Positions 1-10,942 of a DNA stretch of 64,000 bases are shown in pieces. The notes beneath the pieces were generated by a model. That model did no database searches, had not been told where the DNA came from, and worked only from the letters and a program-made list of their open reading frames with translations. The translations under genes and the position numbers were made by a program. Source of the stretch: Palsa-601 sp963801185 (lineage in GTDB: Bacteria; Actinomycetota; Acidimicrobiia; Acidimicrobiales; Bog-793); assembly GCA_963801185.1 (NCBI GenBank), contig CAWDDW010000003.1, positions 1,984,001 through 2,048,000 of the forward strand, written 5' to 3'. The number at the start of each line of letters is the position of its first letter. Positions within the stretch are counted from its first letter, which is position 1.

Positions 1-950
1 ACCGAGCCCGACCGGCGCGCCCACGTCGAGTAGGTCCCGTACCCGGCAGAGACCCGCTCCGAGCCTCCCGTTCGACCTCGGGCAGTGGGCCACGCCGGTA
101 CCGGCGGCACCGATGCGCGCGATCTCGGAGTCGTCGAAGTGGATACCGTGAGCGAACCAGACGTCCGCACCGAGCCAACCGAGGCGATCGGCTAGCTCGA
201 GCGGCCGGCATCCGAAACGAGCGAGGCAGTCGCGTTCCTCGTCGATTGTCTCGCCCAGGTGCGTGTGCAGCCGGAGACCAAGGCGACGTGCCATCTCCGC
301 CGATTCGGTCATCAGGTCGGTCGTGACCGAGAAAGGGCTGCATGGGGCGACAACCACGGTGACGAGGTCGTCTCCCGTAAATGAGGCGGCCAAGCGCTCG
401 GTCGAGGCGAGGATGGCGTCGATGCTCTCGACGAGGTTGTCCGGCGGTAGGCCGCCAGCGCTCTCCCCGAGGTCCATCGACCCCGCGAGAGGTACAAGCG
501 GACGCCGATCTGCTTCGCGGCTGCTGCTATGACGTCGAAGACGGAGTCGTCCCCGTGCGGGACGACGTAGTGATGGTCCGAGATCGTCGTCGCTCCCGAC
601 AGGGCGAGCTCGGCGAGCCCGACCGTGGCGGCCGCGGCGACGTCTTCGGCCGAGAGCTGGTTCCAGACCGGGTAGAGCTCGGTCAGCCATGCGAAGAGGT
701 CGCAGGCCGTGGCCCGGCCACGCGTCATCCACTGGTAGAGGTGGTGGTGGGTGTTGACGAGGCCGGCAGTGACGACATCGCCCTCGCAGCGGAGCAGTTC
801 GTCACCGGGCCGCGGCGTCACCTCCCCGACCTCGGTCACGACTCCGGCGTCGATGGCGATGTCGCCCGGCGATCTAGCTCCCCGGATGACGAGGCGGCGC
901 GTGCTTGTGGCCGTACCCGCGGCGGCTGGGCCGGCGCCGGTGGCACTCAC
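1..950 (-). pseudogene. 8-oxoguanine deaminase / hydroxyatrazine hydrolase-like amidohydrolase, frameshifted and partial
   Basis: Zinc-dependent amidohydrolase of the group that includes 8-oxoguanine deaminase and AtzB-type hydrolases, which remove amino groups from purine or triazine rings. The metal motif VNTHHH lies near residues 65-70; further along the same strand come RGSMDLG, HTHLGE and WFAHGIHF, the usual order of the family. The frame breaks in the CCCC run at 481-484: one base appears to be missing, after which the homology continues cleanly (SMDLGES onward). The 3' end lies outside the window. GTG at 950 is taken as start because it sits just past the stop of the upstream PLP gene, suggesting translational coupling as the last gene of the gdhA operon. 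The exact substrate is not known. A sequence error is more likely than true decay. Confidence 0.75.
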
Positions 951-955
951 CCCGG

Positions 956-3810
<2,855 letters not shown>

Positions 3811-3881
3811 GGCGCATCTCCTTCAGGTTCGGGAGGACTGGGAGCAATCGTAGGAGCCGGACGGGGCATCTCCGCCTGCGT

Positions 3882-5240
3882 TCAGACCGTGGACTCGTCG
3901 AGCATGGCGTCGGCGACCTTCACGAAGCCGGCGATGTTCGCGCCGGCCACATAGTTGCCCGCTTGGCCGTACCGCTCGGCGGCCTCGCGGACATGGGAGT
4001 GGATGAGTCGCATGATCGAGCGAAGCTGGTCGTCGACCTCAGCGCGGCTCCACTGCAAGCGCTGGCTGTCCTGTGCCATCTCGAGGCCGGAGACGGCGAC
4101 GCCGCCGGCGTTGGCCGCCTTGCCGGGACCGTAGAGGATGCCGGCGGAGAGGAAGCAATCGATCCCTGTTGGGGCCGTCGGCATGTTGGCCCCCTCGGCG
4201 ACGAGCATGGCGCCGTTGTTGACGAGGTTCGCGGCGTCCTTGCCACTGATCTCGTTCTGGGTCGCGGACGGGAAGGCGCAATCGGCCGGGATGTCCCACA
4301 GCGGGTTGGAGTCGCCGCCCGTGGCTGTCGTGAAAGTAGCAGTCGGGAAGCGCTCGGCATACTCGCTGATGCGGCCCCGCCGCACGTTCTTCAAGTCGAA
4401 CACGAAGGCGAGCTTCTCGCGGTCGATCCCGTCCGGGTCGTGGATGAACCCGCTCGAGTCAGAAAGCGTGATCGGGCGGGCGTTCAGGTCGAGGAGCTTC
4501 TCCACGGTGTACTGGGCGACGTTGCCGCTCCCCGAGACGAGGCAGGTCTTGCCCTCGATGCTCTCGCTTCGAGTGCCGAGCATCTCCTCTGCGAAGTAGA
4601 CGGCACCGTAGCCGGTGGCTTCGGGTCGTATCCGCGACCCGCCCCAGCTGAAGCCTTTGCCGGTCAGGACGCCGCTGAACTCGTTGCTCAGCCGCTTGTA
4701 GTGACCGAAGAGGAACCCGATCTCACGTGTCCCGACACCGATGTCGCCGGCCGGCACGTCTGTGAACTGGCCGATGTGGCGCCACAGGCCGGTCATGAAC
4801 GACTGGCAGAAGCGCCTCACCTCGGCCTCGCTCCTGCCCTTCGGGTCGAAGTCGGAGCCGCCCTTGGCACCGCCCATCGGTAGCGTCGTGAGGGCGTTCT
4901 TGAACACCTGCTCGAAAGCGAGGAACTTGAGCACTCCGAGGTTGACGGTCGGGTGGAACCTCAGGCCCCCCTTGTAGGGACCGATGGCGCTGTTCATCTG
5001 GATGCGAAACCCACGGTTGAGTTGGACCTCACCCCGGTCGTCCACCCACGGTACGCGGAAGATGATGATCCGCTCGGGCTCGGCCATTCGCTCGAGGATC
5101 TTCGCGTCGAGGTATCGAGGGTTCTCCGCCGTCACCGCGGCCAGGGTGCCGTAGGCCTCGCGGACAGCTTGCAGGAACTCGGGCTCTCCTGGGTTCTTCG
5201 CCTCCACCCGGGCTAGGACTTCGTCGATGTAAGCGGTCAC
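3882..5240 (-). CDS. gdhA: NADP-specific glutamate dehydrogenase
   Basis: Catalyses reductive amination of 2-oxoglutarate by ammonia with NADPH, or the reverse, in the cytoplasm. The 452-residue length and motifs match the hexameric bacterial GdhA family: RIQMNSAIGPYKGGLRFH in the substrate domain, the catalytic lysine in LPMGGAKGGSDFDPKG, RPEATGYG, and the dinucleotide fold SGSGNVAQ near residue 240. ATG at 5240 is preceded by a good Shine-Dalgarno (AAGGAGAGAA on the minus strand). It is the first gene of a probable four-gene minus-strand operon. A DosR-type box (5310-5324), oriented toward it, lies 70 bp upstream and is shared with the divergent por operon, so low-oxygen control is plausible. 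Confidence 0.96.
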   Translation of the reverse strand: MTAYIDEVLARVEAKNPGEPEFLQAVREAYGTLAAVTAENPRYLDAKILERMAEPERIIIFRVPWVDDRGEVQLNRGFRIQMNSAIGPYKGGLRFHPTVNLGVLKFLAFEQVFKNALTTLPMGGAKGGSDFDPKGRSEAEVRRFCQSFMTGLWRHIGQFTDVPAGDIGVGTREIGFLFGHYKRLSNEFSGVLTGKGFSWGGSRIRPEATGYGAVYFAEEMLGTRSESIEGKTCLVSGSGNVAQYTVEKLLDLNARPITLSDSSGFIHDPDGIDREKLAFVFDLKNVRRGRISEYAERFPTATFTTATGGDSNPLWDIPADCAFPSATQNEISGKDAANLVNNGAMLVAEGANMPTAPTGIDCFLSAGILYGPGKAANAGGVAVSGLEMAQDSQRLQWSRAEVDDQLRSIMRLIHSHVREAAERYGQAGNYVAGANIAGFVKVADAMLDESTV

Positions 5241-5309
5241 AGTTCTTCTCTCCTTGTGTCAGCGCGAAGCGCTCAAGGCCATGATGGCGCGCCGCGGGTT
5301 GGCCTTACT

Positions 5310-5324
5310 AGAGCCGAAAGTCCC
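5310..5324 (-). promoter_or_regulatory. DosR/DevR-type box upstream of gdhA
   Basis: Minus-strand GGGACTTTCGGCTCT, 14 of 15 matches to the window consensus GGGACTTTCGGCCCT. It ends 70 bp before the gdhA start, with the GGCYCT half toward the gene, as at the other boxes here. Confidence 0.72.
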
Positions 5325-5364
5325 GCTCATCGAGGCGTGGGCTCCTCCGAACCGGGCGGCAGTT

Positions 5365-5379
5365 GTGACCATTGGCCCT
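5365..5379 (+). promoter_or_regulatory. DosR/DevR-type box upstream of porG
   Basis: GTGACCATTGGCCCT, 11 of 15 matches to GGGACTTTCGGCCCT. It lies 63 bp before the porG ATG and points toward it. Weaker than the gdhA-facing copy, but spacing and orientation agree with the other sites. Confidence 0.58.
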
Positions 5380-5442
5380 ATCAGCGGAAAGGCCGAGCCA
5401 CCAGGCTTGACTCGACGGCGCGACGCGCAGAGAGGCAGAGCG

Positions 5443-6027
5443 ATGTTCCAGGTGCGGTTCCACGGTCGCGGCGGGCAGGGAGTGGTCACTGCGGCCGAGA
5501 TGTTGTCCGTCGCTGCGTTTCTCGACGGCAAGTACGCCCAGGCCTTCCCGAGCTTCGGCTCGGAGCGCACCGGAGCGCCGGTCGTCTCGTACTGCCGCAT
5601 CTCCGATCGTGAGATCCGGACCCGGGCACCGGTCGAGGAGCCCGACGCCGTGATCATCCAGGACGCGACACTTCTTCACCAGGTCGATCTGTTCGCAGGT
5701 GTCACGCCGGACGGCTTCGTTCTCGTCAACACGTCCCACAGCTTCGACGAGCTCGGGATCGGTGACTTCGTGGGCCAGTTCCCCCTCGGCCACCTGCTCA
5801 CCGTCCCTGCGACCGAGATCGCTATGCGCCACTTCGGGCGTCCTCTCCCGAATGCGGTCCTGCTCGGTGGTTTCGCCGTGATGACCGGCGAGGTCTCGAT
5901 GGACTCGGTGATAGCGGCCATCGGGGAGCGGTTCTCCGGGAGCATCGCCGAAGGCAACGCGGCAGCAGCGCGGGAGGCCGCAGGCTTCGTGGAAGAAGAG
6001 AGGTTGGCACGTGCTTCGTCAGATTGA
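5443..6027 (+). CDS. porG: pyruvate/2-oxoacid:ferredoxin oxidoreductase gamma subunit
   Basis: Gamma subunit of a 2-oxoacid:ferredoxin oxidoreductase, which decarboxylates pyruvate (or a related oxoacid) to acyl-CoA and passes electrons to ferredoxin. VRFHGRGGQGVVTAAEML at the N-terminus and FPSFGSERTGAPV are family signatures. The ATG at 5443 follows AGAGGCAG and gives 194 residues, normal for PorG; an upstream in-frame extension has no similarity to the family. Its end overlaps the start of porA by 17 bases, so the subunits are translationally coupled. The operon promoter region contains a DosR-type box, fitting an oxygen-sensitive enzyme used when oxygen falls. Specificity for pyruvate over 2-oxoglutarate cannot be proved from sequence. 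Confidence 0.92.
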   Translation: MFQVRFHGRGGQGVVTAAEMLSVAAFLDGKYAQAFPSFGSERTGAPVVSYCRISDREIRTRAPVEEPDAVIIQDATLLHQVDLFAGVTPDGFVLVNTSHSFDELGIGDFVGQFPLGHLLTVPATEIAMRHFGRPLPNAVLLGGFAVMTGEVSMDSVIAAIGERFSGSIAEGNAAAAREAAGFVEEERLARASSD

Positions 6028-7264
6028 AGGCTCGCGCGCCGTGGCCGAGGCGGTGGCGCTGTGCCGGCCCGAGGTCGTCTGCGCCTATCCGATCTCGCCC
6101 CAGACCCACATCATCGAGGCGGTAGGAGAGATCGTGAAGTCGGGCCGCCTCGCGCCGTGCGAATTCATCAATGTCGAGTCGGAGTTCGCGGCCATGTCGG
6201 TCTCCATCGGCGCGTCTGCCATGGGGGCCCGCTCCTACACCGCCACCGCGAGCCAAGGCCTTCTTTTCATGACGGAGGCCGTCTACAACGCCGCTGGGCT
6301 CGGGTTGCCGATCGTCATGACGGTGGCCAACCGGGCGATCGGTGCGCCGATCAACATCTGGAACGACCACAGCGACGCGATGTCGGTGCGCGACGCGGGC
6401 TGGGTCCAGCTCTTCGCCGAGACGAACCAGCACGCCGTCGACCTGCATATCCAGGCTTTCCGGCTCGCCGAGGAGCTCTCGGTGCCGGTCATGGTGTGCA
6501 TGGACGGCTTCGTGCTCACCCACGCCTTCGAGCGCGTCGAGCTGCCGAGCCAGGAGGAAGTCGACGCCTTCCTACCGCCCTTCGAGCCGAGACAGGTTCT
6601 CGATCCCGATCATCCCGTCACGATCGGGGCAATGGTCGGCCCGGAGGCCTTCATGGAGGTCCGCTACCTCTCACACGCCCGCCAGCTGCAGGCGCTCGCG
6701 CGCATACCCGAGCTGGCCGACGAATTCGGCGAGGCGTTCGGTCGGTCCGTCGGTGGGCTCGTGAGCAGCTATCGGATCGAGGGAGCCGAGACGGTGGTCG
6801 TAGCCCTCGGCTCGGTGCTCGGGACGATCAAGGACGCGGTCGACGCTCTGCGCGAGGAGGGTGTGGCGATCGGCGTCGTCGGAGTAACGACGTTCCGGCC
6901 TTTCCCGTCCGACGCGGTCGCCGAGGCCATCGGCGCCGCACGACGGGTCGTTGTCGTGGAGAAGGCGTTCTCCCTCGGTGGCCACGGCATCCTCGGAGGT
7001 GACGTCTCCCTGGCGGTGTCAGGCCTCGGTCTTACGATGCACAACGTGATCGCCGGGCTCGGCGGCCGGCCGATCACCGAGGCATCGTTGCGGCGGGTGA
7101 TGACCCAAGCGATCGAGGGGTCGCTCCCTCCGCTCAGCTTCCTCGATCTCGACCGGGGACTCGTCGAACGAGAGCTCGACCGCATGGTCGCGCAGCGCAG
7201 GTCCGGGCCGAGCGCGGAGAACCTGTTGCGGGACGTCGGCGCCGTGTCGGGCCGAGTGGTCTGA
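6011..7264 (+). CDS. porA: pyruvate/2-oxoacid:ferredoxin oxidoreductase alpha subunit
   Basis: Alpha subunit carrying the pyrimidine-binding TPP domain and the transketolase C-terminal domain of POR. CAYPISPQTHIIEAV near residue 27 and EFINVESEFAAMS, with the conserved Glu, then TATASQGLLFMTEAVY, are characteristic. GTG at 6011 lies inside the end of porG and yields 417 residues, typical for the separate alpha subunit of four-subunit enzymes. It sits between porG and porB in one operon (13 bp to porB). The pattern gamma-alpha-beta-(GltD-like/ferredoxin) is that of anaerobes and of acetogen-type PORs rather than the fused aerobic 2-oxoglutarate oxidoreductase (KorAB) of mycobacteria. Confidence 0.93.
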   Translation: MLRQIEGSRAVAEAVALCRPEVVCAYPISPQTHIIEAVGEIVKSGRLAPCEFINVESEFAAMSVSIGASAMGARSYTATASQGLLFMTEAVYNAAGLGLPIVMTVANRAIGAPINIWNDHSDAMSVRDAGWVQLFAETNQHAVDLHIQAFRLAEELSVPVMVCMDGFVLTHAFERVELPSQEEVDAFLPPFEPRQVLDPDHPVTIGAMVGPEAFMEVRYLSHARQLQALARIPELADEFGEAFGRSVGGLVSSYRIEGAETVVVALGSVLGTIKDAVDALREEGVAIGVVGVTTFRPFPSDAVAEAIGAARRVVVVEKAFSLGGHGILGGDVSLAVSGLGLTMHNVIAGLGGRPITEASLRRVMTQAIEGSLPPLSFLDLDRGLVERELDRMVAQRRSGPSAENLLRDVGAVSGRVV

Positions 7265-7276
7265 GGAGGAGATCTC

Positions 7277-8290
7277 GTGACCGATCAACCCGTCAAGTTC
7301 TACCAAGTCGGAAGCTTTGCCGTCGGGAACCGCCTTCTCCAGCGCGACCAGCGCACGGTGCAGGCGGATCACGAGCGGTCGAACTCGCTCACCTCGGGTC
7401 ACCGGGCGTGCCAAGGCTGCGGCGAGGCGCTCGGTGCCCGCTACGCCCTCGATGCGGCGATGCGCGCCACTGGTGGCCGGCTCGTCGCTGCCAACGCGAC
7501 GGGATGCCTCGAGGTCTTCTCCACCCCGTACCCCGAGACCTCATGGCAGATCCCTTGGCTGCACTCCCTCTTCGGCAACGCGCCGGCCGTCGCGACTGGT
7601 ATGGCGGCCGCGCTCAAGGCCAAAGGACGCGACGACATCCGGGTCGTCGCCCAGGCGGGTGACGGCGGCACCGTCGACATCGGCTTCGGCTGTTTGTCAG
7701 GGATGTTCGAGCGCAATGACGATGTGCTGTTCATCTGCTACGACAACGAGGCCTACATGAACACCGGTGTCCAACGCTCGGGCGCGACCCCTCCTGCGGC
7801 GCGGACCGCTACGACCGAGGCGGTAGGGCCCGAACCGGGCAATGCCTTCGACCAGGGCAAGAACATGCCGCTCCTCGCCGTCGCCCACGAGATCCCGTAT
7901 GTCGCGACGGCCACCGTGTCAGACCTCCACGACCTCGAGCGCAAGGTCGAGAGAGCCATGGGCATGCGCGGTGCGAGATACATCCACATCCTTGTCCCGT
8001 GTCCGCTCGGCTGGGGAAGCGCATCGTCGGACACGGTCCGCCTCGCGCGCCTTGCCTGCGAGAGCGGGCTCTTCCCGTTGTTCGAAGCCGAGCACGGGGA
8101 GATCGTCGACGTCACGAAGATCCGCCGCCAGGTGCCCGTCGCGGAGTATCTCCGGCCGCAAGGTCGCTACAAGCACCTTTTCGGAGCGAGCCCGCGTCCA
8201 GATCTAGTCCAGCGGATCCAAGAGATCGCGGACCGCAACATCAAGAGGTTCGGGCTGCTCGCCAGCCCCGCCGAGACGGTAGGCGCGTGA
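7277..8290 (+). CDS. porB: pyruvate/2-oxoacid:ferredoxin oxidoreductase beta subunit (TPP-binding)
   Basis: Beta subunit binding the TPP diphosphate and the proximal [4Fe-4S] cluster. GHRACQGCGEAL supplies two cluster cysteines, with further cysteines in NATGCLE and near the C-terminal third (LVPCPLGWG). The TPP motif starts at GDGGTVDIGFG and ends with YDNEAYMNTG. 337 residues, in the normal range. The preceding TGAGGAGGAGATC gives a strong ribosome-binding site for GTG 7277. Its stop overlaps the ATG of the following flavoprotein gene (8290), which is evidence that the latter belongs to the same complex or electron path. Confidence 0.93.
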   Translation: MTDQPVKFYQVGSFAVGNRLLQRDQRTVQADHERSNSLTSGHRACQGCGEALGARYALDAAMRATGGRLVAANATGCLEVFSTPYPETSWQIPWLHSLFGNAPAVATGMAAALKAKGRDDIRVVAQAGDGGTVDIGFGCLSGMFERNDDVLFICYDNEAYMNTGVQRSGATPPAARTATTEAVGPEPGNAFDQGKNMPLLAVAHEIPYVATATVSDLHDLERKVERAMGMRGARYIHILVPCPLGWGSASSDTVRLARLACESGLFPLFEAEHGEIVDVTKIRRQVPVAEYLRPQGRYKHLFGASPRPDLVQRIQEIADRNIKRFGLLASPAETVGA

Positions 8291-9917
8291 TGGAGAAGCC
8301 GTTCGCGATAACCCTCGACGTCGGCTCGAAGCCTCGCCAACCGGACCGGTTCGTGGCGGGTCGAGCGCCCTGTGTACCTAGACCGCATGCCACCGTGCAA
8401 CGACGGCTGCCCTGCCGGCGAGAACATCCAGTCCTGGCTGTACAGCGCCGAGGAGGGCGACTACGAGACCGCCTGGAGGCGGCTTGCCGAGGACAACCCC
8501 TTCCCGCGCATCTGCGGTCGGGTCTGCTATCACCCGTGTGAGACCGCCTGTAACCGCGCCCAGCTCGACGAGGCGGTCGGGATCCATGGTGTCGAGCGCT
8601 TCCTCGGCGATCGTGCGGCCAGCGAGGGTTGGAAGGCCGCCGTCGACTCGCCGCCTTCCGGCAAGCGGGTGCTCGTCATCGGCTCGGGTCCCTCGGGTCT
8701 CTCCGCCGCCTACCACCTGGCACGCCTCGGCCACGCCGTGACGATCTATGAGGGTTCGCCGGCTGCGGGCGGAATGATGCGGTACGGGATCCCGAAGTAC
8801 CGCCTCCCGCGGGACGTGCTCGATGCCGAGATCGACGCGATCTGCTCGCTCGGGATCGAGCTCGAGCTCGACCACCCCGTGGACGACGTCGTGAAGGCGA
8901 TGGAAGATGGCGGCTTCGACGCCGTGTTCCTCGCGCTCGGGGCCCAGCTCTCAAAGCGCGCTTACATCCCGGCGGCAGACTCGGCGAGGATCCTCGACGC
9001 GGTCTCCTTCCTTGCCAGCACAGAGGGGGCCGAGCCGGCTCGGATCGGCCAGCGGGTCGTCGTCTACGGCGGCGGCGATACGGCTCTCGACAGCGCCCGC
9101 ACGGCGCGGCGACTGGGCGCCACGGAAGCCGTCATCGTCTACCGCCGGACGCGAGAGCGGATGCCGGCCCATGCCATCGAGGTCGAAGAGGCTTTGGCAG
9201 AAGGCGTGAAGATGACATGGCTCTCGACGATCGCGCGCGTGGACGACGGCGCAGTCGTCATCGAGAAGATGGCTCTCGACGAGAGCGGCTTCCCCCAGCC
9301 GACGGGCGAGTTCGAGACGCTCGACGCCGATACGGTCGTGCTCGCGCTGGGACAGGACACCGACCTTTCCTCGATCTCGCAGCTGACCGACGTCAGCGTC
9401 CGTGACGGGAGCCTCAAGGTGGGCGACGACATGATGACCGGCCACCCTGGCATCTTCGCCGGCGGCGACATGGTGCCTGCCGAAAGGACAGTCACGGTTG
9501 CAATCGGTCATGGCAAGAAGGCGGCCCGGCACATCGACGCGTGGCTGAGAGGCGAGAGCCTCCCCACTCGCGTCCGCCATGAGCTCGCCACCTTCGACAA
9601 GCTCAACACCTGGTACTACAGCGACGCTCCGAAGACGGTGCATCCGGAAGCTGGAGATGGTACGGCGCCAATCGAGCTTCGACGAGATAGTCGGCGGGCT
9701 CGATGCCGAGAACGCGCTCTTCGAGGCGCGGCGTTGCCTCTCGTGCGGGAACTGCTTCGAGTGCGACAACTGCTTCGGCGTCTGTCCGGACAACGCTGTC
9801 GTGAAGCTCGGCACAGGGGAGCGGTACGCCTTCAACTACGACTACTGCAAGGGATGCGGCCTCTGTGTCGCCGAGTGCCCGTGCGGTGCGATCGTGATGG
9901 AGCCCGAGCTCATCTGA
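8290..9917 (+). CDS. GltD-like FAD/NAD(P) oxidoreductase fused to a 2x[4Fe-4S] ferredoxin (PorD-type), two frameshifts
   Basis: Links POR ferredoxin chemistry to a pyridine-nucleotide flavoprotein. Reconstructed, it is 541 residues: an N-terminal Fe-S domain of glutamate-synthase small-subunit type (NDGCPAGENIQ, CGRVCYHPCETACNRA), an FAD Rossmann motif (VIGSGPSGLSAAYHL), an NAD(P) motif (VVYGGGDTALDSAR), then a C-terminal PorD ferredoxin with CLSCGNCFECDNC and CKGCGLCVAECPCG. One extra base at 8329-8330 separates the true N-terminus (MEKPFAITLDVGS) from the body, and another at 9646-9647 separates the body from the ferredoxin. Removing the two restores an exact open frame. A long frame running through into GAPDH is an artefact of these two indels. 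Stop of porB and this ATG overlap. Confidence 0.85.
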
Positions 9918-9937
9918 GCCCGAGAGAGGAAGAGAAG

Positions 9938-10942
9938 ATGACCACGAAGATCGCCATAAACGGATTCGGCCGCACGGGCCGCTCGCTCTACCGTGCGATA
10001 CTCGAGCGGCAACTGGACGTGGAGGTCCTGGCGATCAATGACCTCGGCGAAGGCAGCGACCTCGCGCGCCTCGTGCGCCGTGACTCGGTGCACGGGACGT
10101 ATCCGGGGACTATCTCTTTGGAAGGCGACGAGCTCGTAGCCGGTGCGCAACGGACGCGCCTCGTGCGCCATCCGGATGTCGAGACGCTCCCGTGGAAGGA
10201 GCTCGGTGTGGAGATCGTGGCCGAGTGCACCGGGCGCAACACGTCGCGTGACGCTGCGGCGGTGCACCTTCAGGCAGGCGCCGAACGCGTCGTCGTCTCG
10301 GCGCCGTGCAAGGGAGCGGACGCCACCTTCGTGATCGGGGTGAACGGGGACACCTACGATCCCAAGCGCCACTTCGTGGTGTCGAACGCCTCTTGCACGA
10401 CGAACTGCTTCGCCCTGATGGCCAAGGTCGTGGAGGATGCCTTCGGCATCGAGTCCGGCCTGATGACCACTGTGCACGCCTACACCGGGGACCAGGTTCT
10501 CGTGGACGGGCTGCACAAGGACCCCCGGCGTGGCCGGGCGGCGGGGCTCAACATCGTTCCGACGTCGACCGGCGCCGCTCGTGCGACCGGGCTCGTGCTC
10601 CCGGCACTCGAAGGGCGCTTCGACGGGATGTCGCTGCGAGTGCCGGTGGCGGACGGGTCGATCACCGACTTCGTCGCGCTCACCGAGCGAGTGGCCTCCG
10701 TAGACGAGGTCAACGCAGCCTTTCGCGCCGCGGCGGAGAGCGACCTCCGCCACGTGCTCGAGTACTCCGAGGAGCCCCTCGTCTCGAGTGACGTCGTCGG
10801 TTCGGTGGCGTCATGTGTGTTCGACTCGGCTCTGACGATGACACACGGCCGGCTTGTCAAGGTCTTCGGTTGGTACGACAACGAGTGGGGATACTCCAAC
10901 CGGCTCGCCGAGCTCTGCGTACGGTTGGGCGGACGTGGGTGA
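9938..10942 (+). CDS. gap: glyceraldehyde-3-phosphate dehydrogenase, type I
   Basis: Oxidises glyceraldehyde-3-phosphate to 1,3-bisphosphoglycerate with NAD(P) in glycolysis or gluconeogenesis. 334 residues with INGFGRTGRSLYRA at the N-terminal Rossmann fold, the catalytic cysteine in SNASCTTNC, and the C-terminal WYDNEWGYSNRL. ATG 9938 follows GAGGAAGAGAAG. It lies 20 bp behind the POR-linked flavoprotein, an uncommon position: gap normally sits with pgk and tpi. This suggests a second, condition-specific GAPDH co-expressed with POR when carbon flow is routed through ferredoxin-linked fermentation, although only a genome-wide search would show whether it is the sole copy. The end overlaps the next gene by eight bases. 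Confidence 0.93.
   Translation: MTTKIAINGFGRTGRSLYRAILERQLDVEVLAINDLGEGSDLARLVRRDSVHGTYPGTISLEGDELVAGAQRTRLVRHPDVETLPWKELGVEIVAECTGRNTSRDAAAVHLQAGAERVVVSAPCKGADATFVIGVNGDTYDPKRHFVVSNASCTTNCFALMAKVVEDAFGIESGLMTTVHAYTGDQVLVDGLHKDPRRGRAAGLNIVPTSTGAARATGLVLPALEGRFDGMSLRVPVADGSITDFVALTERVASVDEVNAAFRAAAESDLRHVLEYSEEPLVSSDVVGSVASCVFDSALTMTHGRLVKVFGWYDNEWGYSNRLAELCVRLGGRG

Noticed and set aside
8372..10942. Apparent 856-aa fusion of a GltD-like protein with GAPDH
   Set aside because: Two single-base insertions put the start of the flavoprotein and its ferredoxin end in other frames; the stretch joining the two has no family similarity, and GAPDH has its own ATG and ribosome site at 9938.
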